A stretch of 64,000 nt of DNA from an uncultured Eubacteriales bacterium (GCA_900545925.1 URAZ01000015.1:1-64000); one strand, 5' to 3'. Numbered from the stretch's first letter, positions 30,680-39,167 are shown. Program-made: numbers and translations. The notes: generated from the letters alone by a model not told the origin.

Positions 30680-32770
30680 ATGAAGTGTAACATTCTGCAT
30701 GAGACACCCGGGCGCATGCGCGTGCATCTTGCGCTTCGCCGCATGTCGCTGCGCGAAGCGGATCTTTTGGAATATGATTTGAAGGGCGTTGCCGGCGTCG
30801 TGTCTGTCAAGGTCTTCGATCGGACACAGGACGCGGTCATCACCTATACCTGCCCGCGCATGGATATCGTGCGGGCGCTCGCGTCGTTCTCGTTCACGTC
30901 GGAACAGGCGCTTTCCCGCCTGCCGGAGCATACGTCCCGTGCGCTCAACCGCGAGTATGAGGACAAGCTTGTTTTTACTGTCTGCCGCCGCGCGTTCTCG
31001 AGGCTGTTTCTGCCGATTCCGGTGCGGACAGCGATCGCACTGTTCCGCTCGGTTAAATATATCCGCGCAGGACTGAGCGCCCTACTGCACGGCAAACTTT
31101 CCGTCGCCGTGCTTGATGCGACAGCTGTGACTGTCTCGATGGTGCGCGGCGATTTCGACACCGCAGGTTCCGTCATGTTCATGCTGCGGCTGGGTGAAAT
31201 TCTGGAGGAGTGGACGCACAAGAAATCTGTCGCGGATCTTGCGGGTGCGATGGCGCTGAACGTTGACAAGGTGTGGCTCCAGTCCGGCGAAACCGAACTG
31301 CTCGTGCCCATCGGCGACGTAAAGCCCGGCGACCGGATGATCGTGCGTACAGGCAATCTTATTCCACTCGACGGCAAGGTCGTCTCCGGTGAGGCAACGG
31401 TCAATCAGGCATCCATCACCGGCGAGTCCATGCCGGCCCCGAAGCGCGAGGGTAGCTATGTCTACGCCGGGACGGTCGTAGAAGAGGGCGAATGCGTCGT
31501 GTGTGTGGAAAAGGCACTCGGCGGAGGCCGGTACGACCGCATCGTGCACATGATCGAGGAATCAGAAAAACTCAAATCCACCGCTGAAGACAAGGCCTCG
31601 CGCCTTGCCGACCGGCTGGTCCCGTATACGCTGGGCGGTACGGTGCTGACGTACCTCGTCACACGCAACGTGACGAAGATGCTGGCCGTTCTGATGGTTG
31701 ATTTTTCATGCGCGCTGAAGCTGGCCATGCCCATCGCGGTGCTCTCGGCCATGCGCGAGAGCAGCAGCTATCACATTTCTGTCAAGGGCGGACGGTTTCT
31801 GGAGGCTGTGGCGAAGGCGGATACGGTCGTGTTCGACAAGACCGGGACACTGACCTACGCCGAGCCGAAGGTTGCACAGATTGTGCCCTTCGGCGGTCAT
31901 GAGGAGACGGAAATGCTGCGTCTGGCTGCCTGCCTTGAGGAGCATTACCCGCATTCGATGGCCAACGCCGTTGTGGAGGAGGCCAAAAAGCAGGGCCTCA
32001 AGCATGAGGAATATCATTCGCTGGTGCAATACGTCGTCGCGCACGGCATTTCCAGCATGGTCGAGGGCAAAAAGGTGCTCATCGGCAGCGCGCACTTCGT
32101 CTTTGAGGACGAGGGCTGCACCATCCCGGAGGGCGAACAGGAGAAATTCGATTCCTTGCCCGCACAGTATTCGCACCTGTATCTGTGCATCGCGGGCGAA
32201 CTTGCAGCCGTCATCTGTATTTACGACCCGCTGCGCGCCGAGGCAAAGGATGCCATCCGTGCGCTGCACGCCTGCGGCATCAGCAAGGTCGTCATGATGA
32301 CCGGCGATAATCGCCGGACCGCCGCGTCCGTCGCGGAAGAGGTCGGCGTTGACGAATTCTACGCCGAGGTTTTGCCCGAGGACAAGGCGGCGTTCATCCG
32401 CCGGGAAAAGGCCGCGGGCCGCACGGTTATCATGATTGGCGACGGCGTAAACGATTCGCCGGCCCTGTCTGAGGCCGACGCAGGTGTCGCCATTTCGACC
32501 GGCGCAGCCATTGCGCGGGAGATCGCCGACATTACCATCGCGTCGGAGGATTTGTTTGAACTTGTCACGTTGCGCAAAATCAGCGAAGCCCTCATGGGCC
32601 GCATCCACCGCAATTACCGCTTCATTGTCGGCTTCAATCTCGGCCTGATCGTCTTCGGCGTGGCCGGACTCCTGCCGCCGACGACCTCAGCCCTTCTGCA
32701 CAACGCATCCACGCTCGCCATCAGCTTAAAGAGCATGACAAATCTCTTGCCGGATAAAAAGAAGATCTAA
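30680..32770 (+). CDS. Heavy-metal P1B-type ATPase with FSC in place of CPC
   Basis: A 696-residue membrane pump. It has an N-terminal HMA_2-like domain without a CxxC (about 1-75), TGES near 251, DKTGTLT with the phosphorylated D386, an HP-like ATP site (EEHYPHSMANAV) and the hinge GDGVNDSPALSEADAG. In the membrane helix where CPC metal ligands normally lie, the sequence is VDFSCALKLAMP, so only one cysteine remains. This departs from the Cu, Zn and Co subgroups and makes the transported metal uncertain; iron or manganese export is possible. Upstream are DUF6110 and an operator-like array. Confidence 0.9.
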   Translation: MKCNILHETPGRMRVHLALRRMSLREADLLEYDLKGVAGVVSVKVFDRTQDAVITYTCPRMDIVRALASFSFTSEQALSRLPEHTSRALNREYEDKLVFTVCRRAFSRLFLPIPVRTAIALFRSVKYIRAGLSALLHGKLSVAVLDATAVTVSMVRGDFDTAGSVMFMLRLGEILEEWTHKKSVADLAGAMALNVDKVWLQSGETELLVPIGDVKPGDRMIVRTGNLIPLDGKVVSGEATVNQASITGESMPAPKREGSYVYAGTVVEEGECVVCVEKALGGGRYDRIVHMIEESEKLKSTAEDKASRLADRLVPYTLGGTVLTYLVTRNVTKMLAVLMVDFSCALKLAMPIAVLSAMRESSSYHISVKGGRFLEAVAKADTVVFDKTGTLTYAEPKVAQIVPFGGHEETEMLRLAACLEEHYPHSMANAVVEEAKKQGLKHEEYHSLVQYVVAHGISSMVEGKKVLIGSAHFVFEDEGCTIPEGEQEKFDSLPAQYSHLYLCIAGELAAVICIYDPLRAEAKDAIRALHACGISKVVMMTGDNRRTAASVAEEVGVDEFYAEVLPEDKAAFIRREKAAGRTVIMIGDGVNDSPALSEADAGVAISTGAAIAREIADITIASEDLFELVTLRKISEALMGRIHRNYRFIVGFNLGLIVFGVAGLLPPTTSALLHNASTLAISLKSMTNLLPDKKKI

Positions 32771-32771
32771 G

Positions 32772-33000
32772 CCCCAAGCCTCCCCTTGTCGTGCGACGCA
32801 CGACAAGGGGAGGTAGCATTTTCGGAGAAAATGACGGAGGGGATTGGTTGCAAGGTTCAAAGTGCTCTGAAATTTGTAACGTTTGCATCCACCTCAGTCA
32901 GCTTCGCTGACGGCGTCCCTACCCCTATTGGCCCTTCGGGCCATTTCCCCCTGATAGGGGGAATCGGCCCCTTGTGCCAAAGGGGGAGCTTTTTTGGGGA
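32772..33000. repeat. Hairpin-rich intergenic repeat element
   Basis: A 229-base non-coding block with at least four hairpins: a 16-bp perfect stem CCTCCCCTTGTCGTGC (32779-32794) with its complement at 32798-32813, GTCAGCTTCGCTGAC (32897-32911), GGCCCTTCGGGCC and CCCCCTGATAGGGGG, ending in AAGGGGGAGCTTTTTT. The pattern is that of palindromic interspersed repeats of Oscillospirales. The rest of the 350-base gap before the next gene shows nothing else. Confidence 0.65.
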
Positions 33001-33120
33001 GCCTGCGGTTGGATTTCTATTGTTTTTTGTCTTGGAGGTTGCAATTCGAGGGCAAAGCGGATAGAATAGAAAGAACGTTCCGCATGTGGGACGCAGCAAA
33101 GAGAAAAGGTCAGATCAGGT

Positions 33121-34197
33121 ATGGAACAGGTCTTACAGCAGTTTTGTCTGGACGGAACGCCCGTCTCCTGCGAACCGTTTGGAAATGGTCATATTAACCG
33201 CACCTTCCGTGTTACCTGCAGCAGCGGGAGAGTTTATACGCTCCAGCGCATCAACCGCGTTGCATTTCGGCATCCAGAAGAGTTGATCGAGAACATTGAT
33301 GCTGTTTCGCGCTTTATTGCGCACAAGGACATTGGACTGGAGATGATCTGCCTCTGCCCGGCGAAAGACGGCAGAAAATACGCCGTCGATGCGCAGGGGG
33401 AGTTCTGGAGAGCCTATGATTTTATCTCCGGCGGCCTCAGTCTTGAAGCGCCGCGCAACTGCAACGATTTTTATCAGGCGGCGGTCGCCTTCGGCAAGTT
33501 CCAGCAGGCGCTGGCCGACTTCCCCGCTGCAACGCTCCATGAAACGATTCCGCACTTCCACGACACCGAAGACCGGCTCAACCAGCTGCGCGCGTCGGTG
33601 GAGGCCGACGCTTGCGGGCGCGTCCGAGCGGTCGGGCCGGAGCTTACATTTATTTTCTCCCGCGAACAGGAACTCGGCACGCTCTGCCGGATGCTGCGCA
33701 GCGGTGCGCTGCCGCTGCGGGTGACGCACAATGATACGAAGCTGAATAACGTCCTGCTTGACGAACAAACGGGCCGCGCCAGAAGCGTCCTTGATCTTGA
33801 TACTGTCATGCCGGGATTGTCGGCCTACGATTTCGGCGACGCAGTGCGCTTCGGCGCGTCCTCGGCAGCGGAGGATGAGACAGATCTGTCAAAGGTCTTC
33901 CTGCGGCTTGACATGTACCGGGCTTATCTGGAAGGATATCTTGATGCCTGCGGGCATGCGCTGACGGAAAATGAGATCAACGTCCTGCCGCTCGGCGCGA
34001 AGATCATTACCATTGAACTTGGCATGCGCTTTTTGAAGGACTATCTGGACGGTGATGTCTATTTCAAGATCGACCGGCCGACGCAGAATCTCGACCGCTG
34101 CCGCGCACAGCTGCGGCTTGCGGCGAACATGGAAGCGCAGTGGCCGCAAATGCAGCAAATCCTGCGGGAGACGGCCAGTTCCCGCTGCTGGACATAA
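33121..34197 (+). CDS. Sugar kinase of the phosphotransferase family (NahK-like)
   Basis: A 358-residue APH-fold protein. GNGHINRTFRV (about 21-31) is the ATP loop, VTHNDTKLNNVLLD (about 204) holds the catalytic aspartate and VLDLDTVMPGLSAYDFGDAV the metal-binding aspartate. HNDTKLNN and DTVMPG are the pattern of N-acetylhexosamine 1-kinase (NahK) and its relatives, which make GlcNAc-1-P or GalNAc-1-P. A GalT gene lies 3.4 kb away, which would fit the lacto-N-biose salvage route, but the phosphorylase and GalE are not in the window. The start directly follows an AGG box. Confidence 0.82.
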   Translation: MEQVLQQFCLDGTPVSCEPFGNGHINRTFRVTCSSGRVYTLQRINRVAFRHPEELIENIDAVSRFIAHKDIGLEMICLCPAKDGRKYAVDAQGEFWRAYDFISGGLSLEAPRNCNDFYQAAVAFGKFQQALADFPAATLHETIPHFHDTEDRLNQLRASVEADACGRVRAVGPELTFIFSREQELGTLCRMLRSGALPLRVTHNDTKLNNVLLDEQTGRARSVLDLDTVMPGLSAYDFGDAVRFGASSAAEDETDLSKVFLRLDMYRAYLEGYLDACGHALTENEINVLPLGAKIITIELGMRFLKDYLDGDVYFKIDRPTQNLDRCRAQLRLAANMEAQWPQMQQILRETASSRCWT

Positions 34198-34330
34198 AAC
34201 TTCAGCATGGGCATTGTACCACGGAATGCACAAATGCGGTGCATGAAGTTTTGTGCATCATTTCTGGTTGCCCCGCAGGGGCAAGGAAAGGGCACATTTC
34301 TTATTTTACCATGTTTTTGCATAGCAAAAA

Positions 34331-34369
34331 TCCCCCTTCGGCGGTTCCCAACGCCGAAGGGGGCTCTTT
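34331..34369 (+). terminator. Intrinsic terminator downstream of the NahK-like gene
   Basis: CCCCCTTCGGCG (34332-34343) pairs with CGCCGAAGGGGG (34352-34363), then CTCTTTTT. The 624-base gap 34198-34821 otherwise holds only this terminator and the minus-strand riboswitch unit. Confidence 0.8.
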
Positions 34370-34475
34370 TTGTTGACAGCACACCGCAGAGGGGGATCTG
34401 CGCAGACTGCCCGGAAAGCACATGGGTTGTGCAGCTTTCCGGACGGCGCTTTCCGGGGGAGGAAAAGCGCCAGAC

Positions 34476-34507
34476 AAAAAGTCCGCACAGCCACCAGCCG
34501 TGCGGAC
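34476..34507 (-). terminator. Terminator (expression platform) of the cobalamin riboswitch
   Basis: On the minus strand GTCCGCAC (34507-34500) pairs with GTGCGGAC (34488-34481), followed by five Ts (34480-34476). It lies about 30 bases after the riboswitch aptamer and would end its transcript when cobalamin is bound. No coding sequence follows on this strand. Confidence 0.75.
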
Positions 34508-34534
34508 AAACTCAATCGTCCATAGACTCCCGGT

Positions 34535-34672
34535 GACGGCAGGAGCACAGGTCTGGTTCTGACGTATCTGACTGAGCGCGGCATGCGCGCATCACAGTGA
34601 CCCACTCGCGGGGAATTGCACCCCATTCCGCTTCCGGCATCCGTTCCATGCCGGGCGAACCGACCCGCCTTG
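34535..34672 (-). ncRNA. Cobalamin riboswitch aptamer
   Basis: Read on the minus strand, the conserved core GGTGCAATTCC (34622-34612), then CACTGTGA (34599-34592) and the B12-box-like AGTCAGATAC (34573-34564) occur in the right order and spacing for a cobalamin riboswitch. A GC-rich outer helix (GGCGGGTCGG...) precedes it. A promoter and a terminator of its own flank it. The class (adenosyl- or methylcobalamin) cannot be determined. There is no gene downstream, so it appears to be an orphan or controls only a short RNA. Confidence 0.72.
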
Positions 34673-34689
34673 TTTACTTTCCTACCTGT

Positions 34690-34717
34690 ATTATAGCATG
34701 TTTTTTCTGCTTTGCAA
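34690..34717 (-). promoter_or_regulatory. Promoter of the riboswitch transcript
   Basis: Minus strand: TTGCAA (34717-34712), 16-base spacer, TATAAT (34695-34690), a near-consensus sigma-70 promoter pointing at the riboswitch. Confidence 0.75.
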
Positions 34718-34821
34718 GCCCCTTTCTACTTTTGTTCCTTAACACCAAATTAACATGTTCCTGCTGTATAATTGTCTCTGAAAAATCAAGGTGCTTCGGC
34801 GCCCTGTGAGGAGGAAGAAAC

Positions 34822-35172
34822 ATGTTTCTGATTAACGCCGCCATGGAGAAAATCTCCATTGGTACTGCTGCTCTGATCGTTGTGCTCGGCATGGCTGTCG
34901 TCTTTTTTGGTCTCATTCTTCTGATGTGCGTCACAAAGATTGCCGGTGCCATCATCAGCCGCAAAAAGGCCGCAGAGCCTGCTGCTGCGCCCACTGCTAC
35001 ACCTGTTGCACCCGCCGCGAAGAACGCGCCTGCACCCGGCTCCGCCGGTAAGATCGCGCTGCACGACGTCCCCGACAAGACAGCTGCCATGCTCATGGCG
35101 ATTGTCGCAGACAAGACTGGAAAGCCCCTCAACCAGCTTCGCTTCCTCTCTATCCGCGAGATCAAGGACTAA
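34822..35172 (+). CDS. OadG-family sodium pump decarboxylase gamma subunit
   Basis: A 116-residue protein. One N-terminal membrane helix (TAALIVVLGMAVVFFGLILL) is followed by an Ala/Pro-rich linker (AAAPTATPVAPAAKNAPAPG) and a C-terminal IALHDVPDKTAAMLMAIVAD region ending RFLSIREIKD. The layout is that of OadG/MmdD gamma subunits that anchor biotin-dependent decarboxylase sodium pumps. No alpha, beta or biotin-carrier gene is adjacent and a terminator follows directly, so it is an orphan gene; partners may lie elsewhere. The start follows GTGAGGAGG by 9 bases. Confidence 0.78.
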   Translation: MFLINAAMEKISIGTAALIVVLGMAVVFFGLILLMCVTKIAGAIISRKKAAEPAAAPTATPVAPAAKNAPAPGSAGKIALHDVPDKTAAMLMAIVADKTGKPLNQLRFLSIREIKD

Positions 35173-35194
35173 TTCCTGTTTTTACATAATCAAT

Positions 35195-35235
35195 AGCCGG
35201 AAGCGCGTGTATGCGCTTCCGGCTTTCATTTTTTC
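35195..35235. terminator. Bidirectional terminator after oadG-like gene
   Basis: A 12-bp perfect stem AGCCGGAAGCGC / GCGCTTCCGGCT with a 6-base loop and T run, between convergent genes. Confidence 0.85.
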
Positions 35236-36039
35236 TCATGCCCGGCCAAGCTGATAAAAGGCCACGGCACTGGCAGCGGCGACGTTCAGAGAATCGACGC
35301 CGTGGTGCATAGGGATGCGGACAGTATAGTCGCAGGAGGCGATCGTTGCATCTGCAAGCCCGTCCCCCTCCGTGCCCATCACAATGGCAAGCCTCTGTTC
35401 TGCCGCGAGGCGCGCGTCGTCCAGACGGACGGAATCATCCCGCAGGGCCATAGCTGCCGTGCAGAAGCCGAGTGCATGCAGGAGCGTTGGCCAGTCCTCC
35501 GGAAGATAGGCCCATGGAATCTGAAAGACCGTGCCCATACTCACGCGCACGGCACGCCGGTATAACGGGTCACTGCCCGCGTTTGTCAGCAGTACTGCAT
35601 CCATGCCAAGCGCCGCCGCTGAACGGAAGATCGCGCCGAGGTTTGTGGGGTTCATCACGTTTTCCAGTACGGCCACGCGCGATGCGCCTTGCAGTAGAAC
35701 TGCCGGATCACGCGGCTTTGGTCTTCGCATCGCGCAAAGCATCCCGCGCGTGAGATGAAATCCCGTCAGCTGCGTCAGCACATCCAGTTCTGCCGCATAG
35801 ACCGGTACGTCCGGGCAACGCGCAAGCAGCGCCGCGCCCTTGCCCTCAATATGCTTCTGTTCCATCAGAAACGACACCGGCTCGCAGCCTGCATCCAGCG
35901 CCCGTCCAATGACCAGCGGGCTTTCTGCTACGAACAGCGCGTTTTCCGGGTCAGCGCGGTTTACAAGCTGATTTTCCGTCAGCCGGGCATAAATATCCAA
36001 TTCCGGCGCGTTAAAATCGGTGATCTGATGAATTTCCAT
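35236..36039 (-). CDS. TrmH/SpoU family RNA methyltransferase
   Basis: A 267-residue SPOUT enzyme with an N-terminal RNA-binding region (1-100) and the three knot motifs: NPTNLGAIFRSAAALGM (about 128-144, motif 1), VMGTEGDGLA (about 221, motif 2) and IPMHHGVDSLNVAAASAV (about 241-258, motif 3). It methylates a 2'-hydroxyl of rRNA or tRNA; the exact site is not deducible. The start lacks a strong RBS (AAGG at -8). It is divergent from the phosphatase gene at 36145. Confidence 0.93.
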   Translation of the reverse strand: MEIHQITDFNAPELDIYARLTENQLVNRADPENALFVAESPLVIGRALDAGCEPVSFLMEQKHIEGKGAALLARCPDVPVYAAELDVLTQLTGFHLTRGMLCAMRRPKPRDPAVLLQGASRVAVLENVMNPTNLGAIFRSAAALGMDAVLLTNAGSDPLYRRAVRVSMGTVFQIPWAYLPEDWPTLLHALGFCTAAMALRDDSVRLDDARLAAEQRLAIVMGTEGDGLADATIASCDYTVRIPMHHGVDSLNVAAASAVAFYQLGRA

Positions 36040-36080
36040 GGCATTTCATCCTTCTTTGTCAGAATAGCTGTATTATAGCA

Positions 36081-36110
36081 TTGACAATCACGGGTCGCAA
36101 CTTTTATAAT
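36081..36110 (+). promoter_or_regulatory. Promoter of the gph-like gene
   Basis: TTGACA (36081-36086), 18-base spacer, TATAAT (36105-36110). A minus-strand TATAAT overlaps the same region and probably serves the TrmH gene. Confidence 0.7.
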
Positions 36111-36144
36111 CGCATCGAATACAGACAAAAGCGAGGATCAGATC

Positions 36145-36795
36145 ATGTATCAGCTTGCAATTTTTGATTTGGACGGGACACTGCTCGATACGCTGGCCGA
36201 CCTGCGGCAGGGACTCAACTATGCACTCGCCACACAGGGCTTTGCGCCCCGAACGCTTCCGGAGGTGCGTGCATTCGTCGGCAATGGCATTCGGAAGCTG
36301 ATCGAGCGCGCTGTCCCCGCGGGGACGGGCGAGGCACAGATCGACGCAGTCTTTGAAGCATTCCATCCCTATTACGCCGTCCATTGTGTGGATTTTACAA
36401 AGCCGTATCCCGGCATTTTGGACCTGCTGCGGAAACTTCAGGCGGACGGCGTCGTCTCTGCCGTCGTCTCCAACAAGCCGGATTATGCCGTAAAAACGCT
36501 CTCCGAGCAATATTTCCCGGGACTTCTGGCCACGAGTGCAGGCGCGAAGGACGGCGTACGCAAAAAGCCCTGCCCGGATTCCGTCTTTGCGGTTGTTCAG
36601 CAGCTGGGGGCTGAGGCGCTGCGCGCCGTCTACATCGGCGATTCTGAGGTTGATATTGAGACAGCCCGAAACGCTGGCCTGCCCTGCATCTCAGTCAGCT
36701 GGGGCTTCCGCGACCGCAATGTGCTTGTCAGTGCGGGGGCCGAAACTATCTGCGACGATATGGATGCGCTGTACCGCGCGCTGCGGGAGGGCTGA
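36145..36795 (+). CDS. gph: HAD phosphatase, phosphoglycolate phosphatase-like
   Basis: A 216-residue HAD subfamily IA protein: FDLDGTLLDT (motif 1, Asp8/Asp10), VVSNKP (motif 2), KKPCPDSVF (motif 3 Lys) and YIGDSEVDIETARNAG (motif 4). The helical cap between residues 15 and 85 is of the Gph/PGP type, which dephosphorylates 2-phosphoglycolate from DNA repair. Related enzymes act on other small phosphates, so the substrate is provisional. It is followed 7 bases later by the DUF3786 gene. Confidence 0.88.
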   Translation: MYQLAIFDLDGTLLDTLADLRQGLNYALATQGFAPRTLPEVRAFVGNGIRKLIERAVPAGTGEAQIDAVFEAFHPYYAVHCVDFTKPYPGILDLLRKLQADGVVSAVVSNKPDYAVKTLSEQYFPGLLATSAGAKDGVRKKPCPDSVFAVVQQLGAEALRAVYIGDSEVDIETARNAGLPCISVSWGFRDRNVLVSAGAETICDDMDALYRALREG

Positions 36796-36802
36796 AACGC
36801 GT

Positions 36803-37417
36803 ATGGAGCGGAGAAACAACTATGCGATTCAGGCCGAACAGGCGCGGAAGCTGTTCTGCGCACACGATCTGGATGCGGTCGCGCGAGCGCATGGACTGCG
36901 GACAGATGCGGACTTTTTATATCTGCATCTGCTCAGCGAGGATTATCGCGTCAGCCGTTCGAGCGGGCATATTGCGCGCCGGGAGGGAGAAGCGTGGCTT
37001 CCGGCGGACGGCTTTGACGAAACGCTTACGATCTTCGACCTGCTCTGCGACGCGAAGCCGGGCCGCAGAGCGGCCGGGGACTGGAAAACGACACTGGACT
37101 TTGGCGGACAGGTCCACCGGGGCCTGATGGAGCCGAACCGCGCGGATGAACTGGAACTGCTGTACGACCGGCAGCCGGAACGGCTGCGCCGCGTCTGCCT
37201 GCGCCTCGACGGTACGCCGATAGCGGGAGCAGATCTGGGCTTTTCCCTGCCGTTTTTCGAGGATCTTTGCATCGCTGTTCAATTCTGGCACGGCGACGAC
37301 GAATTTGTGCCCCGCCTGCGCGTTCTGTGGGACGCGAATGCGGATCAGTATCTGCGCTATGAGACGATGTACTATGCCATCAGCCTGATCAAGAGCCGCC
37401 TGCGGGAAATGTCGTGA
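36803..37417 (+). CDS. DUF3786 domain protein
   Basis: A 204-residue soluble protein. It has the layout of DUF3786: an N-terminal helical part (NNYAIQAEQARKLF), the central YRVSRSSGHIARREG and TIFDLLCDAKPG, and a C-terminal ADLGFSLPFFEDLCIAVQFW, then FVPRLRVLWDANADQYLRYE. The family is seen in anaerobes, in some cases linked to corrinoid or acetogenic genes, but no reaction is established. It is co-transcribed with the phosphatase. No other functional clue is seen. Confidence 0.82.
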   Translation: MERRNNYAIQAEQARKLFCAHDLDAVARAHGLRTDADFLYLHLLSEDYRVSRSSGHIARREGEAWLPADGFDETLTIFDLLCDAKPGRRAAGDWKTTLDFGGQVHRGLMEPNRADELELLYDRQPERLRRVCLRLDGTPIAGADLGFSLPFFEDLCIAVQFWHGDDEFVPRLRVLWDANADQYLRYETMYYAISLIKSRLREMS

Positions 37418-37567
37418 ACGAAGTACGCACGGCTTCGGTAGAGGCGGACTCTGTCCGCCCCGAGAAAGCTGTAAATTTGTCTGCACCCATGCCTATAGCG
37501 TGAAGTTTTGGCTGTTACAGTCTATTACAATAGAATGCGCCGGTGCACCTGGATTTTCGCAAAAACG

Positions 37568-37596
37568 TTGCTTTCACGCAGACTCCTATGTATAAT
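37568..37596 (+). promoter_or_regulatory. Promoter of galT
   Basis: TTGCTT (37568-37573), 17-base spacer, TATAAT (37591-37596), 28 bases upstream of the galT start. Confidence 0.65.
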
Positions 37597-37623
37597 AAAG
37601 CAAACCAGAAAAGAGGTACTGTT

Positions 37624-39108
37624 ATGCTTGATTCCTATCTTTCTGCGCTCTGCCAATATGCTGTGCGCACGGGGCTGATTCAGCCGGACGATGTGGTCTG
37701 TTGCCGCAACGCGCTGCTTGACGCGCTCGGATTGGATTCCTTTGACGAAACTGCAGCGCCCGCAGAGGTGCCGCTTGCGGACATTTTGCAGGCTCTGACG
37801 GACGATGCCGTTTTGCGCGGTGTGTGTCAGGACAATCAGGTTGCACGCGATCTGTTCGACACGAAACTCATGGGCACCCTTACGCCTCGCCCGCATGAGG
37901 TGCGCACCCGCTTCCGCACACTCTATGAAGTCTCTCCGCGCGAAGCAACTGACTGGTTCTACCGCTTCAGTCAGGATACTAACTATATCCGGCGTGACCG
38001 TATTGCGAAGGACAAGAAGTGGACGTATGATTGCGAATACGGAACGCTCGACATCACGATCAACCTGTCCAAGCCCGAAAAGGACCCGCGCGCCATCGCC
38101 GCTGCCAAAAACGCGCCGCAGTCCGGCTACCCGAAATGCGCTCTTTGCGCGGAAAACGAGGGCTATGCGGGCCGCATGAACCACCCGGCCCGGCAGAACC
38201 ACCGCATCATTCCGCTGCAGCTGGATGGCGGCGACTGGTATCTGCAATACTCCCCGTATGTCTATTATAACGAGCACTGCATTGTCCTGAATGCAGCGCA
38301 TACGCCCATGCGCATCTCGGACGCGACGTTTCGGCGCCTGCTGGACTTCACGAAGCAGTTTCCACACTACTTCCTCGGCTCCAACGCAGATCTGCCCATT
38401 GTCGGCGGCTCGATTCTGAGCCACGACCATTTTCAGGGCGGACATTATACCTTCGCCATGGAAAAAGCGCCGGTCGAACAGCCGGTCGCGTTTACGGGCT
38501 TTGACGATATTCGCGCCGGGATTGTGAAATGGCCCATGTCCGTGCTGCGTCTGAACGGCCCGGACTCTGCACGTCTGTGCCAGCTGGCAGACAAAATTCT
38601 GACGTCGTGGCGCGATTATACGGATGAATCCGCTATGATTCTTGCTGAAACAGACGGTGTTCCGCACAACACCGTCACGCCCATCGCCCGCCGTAGGGGA
38701 GACGATTTTGAACTTGATCTCGTCCTGCGCAACAATCTGACGACGGCGGAGCATCCGCTGGGCCTGTACCATCCGCATGAGGCGCTGCACCACATCAAAA
38801 AGGAAAACATCGGCCTGATTGAAGTCATGGGACTTGCCGTTCTGCCGTCACGGCTGGACAGAGAACTTGCGCTTTTAAAAGACGCAATCCTGCAGGACAG
38901 GGATCTGCGTGCCGATGAGACGCTGCAGAAGCATGCAGACTGGGCGGAGGAATTGAAAACCCGGTACACGTTCAAACCGGAAAACGCGGAGGAAATTCTG
39001 AAGCAGGAGGTCGGCGCGGTCTTCATGCAGGTGCTGGAGGACGCAGGCGTCTATAAGTGCACCCCGGAGGGCCGGCAGGCCTTCCTCCGGTTCGTACAGA
39101 GCGTATAA
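37624..39108 (+). CDS. galT: UDP-glucose-hexose-1-phosphate uridylyltransferase, class II
   Basis: A 494-residue protein of the Firmicutes GalT class (longer than the E. coli enzyme). YPKCALCAENEGYAG gives a Cys pair, HRIIPLQLDGGDWYLQYSPY and NEHCIVLNAAHTPM the nucleotide pocket, and VGGSILSHDHFQGG (about 262-275) contains the active-site histidines. LYHPHEALHHIKKENIGLIE closes the domain. It exchanges UMP between UDP-glucose and galactose-1-P in the Leloir pathway. The start follows AGAGG by 7 bases. The NahK-like kinase nearby is in a separate transcript. Confidence 0.95.
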   Translation: MLDSYLSALCQYAVRTGLIQPDDVVCCRNALLDALGLDSFDETAAPAEVPLADILQALTDDAVLRGVCQDNQVARDLFDTKLMGTLTPRPHEVRTRFRTLYEVSPREATDWFYRFSQDTNYIRRDRIAKDKKWTYDCEYGTLDITINLSKPEKDPRAIAAAKNAPQSGYPKCALCAENEGYAGRMNHPARQNHRIIPLQLDGGDWYLQYSPYVYYNEHCIVLNAAHTPMRISDATFRRLLDFTKQFPHYFLGSNADLPIVGGSILSHDHFQGGHYTFAMEKAPVEQPVAFTGFDDIRAGIVKWPMSVLRLNGPDSARLCQLADKILTSWRDYTDESAMILAETDGVPHNTVTPIARRRGDDFELDLVLRNNLTTAEHPLGLYHPHEALHHIKKENIGLIEVMGLAVLPSRLDRELALLKDAILQDRDLRADETLQKHADWAEELKTRYTFKPENAEEILKQEVGAVFMQVLEDAGVYKCTPEGRQAFLRFVQSV

Positions 39109-39116
39109 AACAGCAG

Positions 39117-39153
39117 AAAGCGCCCTTCTCTGATTCGGAGAGGGGCGCTTTTA
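39117..39153. terminator. Terminator after galT
   Basis: AAAGCGCCCTTCTC pairs with GAGAGGGGCGCTTT with one bulge, then T; the gene on the other strand also ends here. Confidence 0.75.
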
Positions 39154-39167
39154 GTGTATGGATGCGC

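Noticed and set aside
34535..34821. Cobalamin riboswitch controlling the OadG gene
   Set aside because: The riboswitch promoter and core are on the minus strand and point away from OadG (plus strand); a direct control is not possible.
37525..38793. A 422-codon minus-strand frame opposite galT
   Set aside because: Antisense shadow; galT has full active-site motifs and a promoter.
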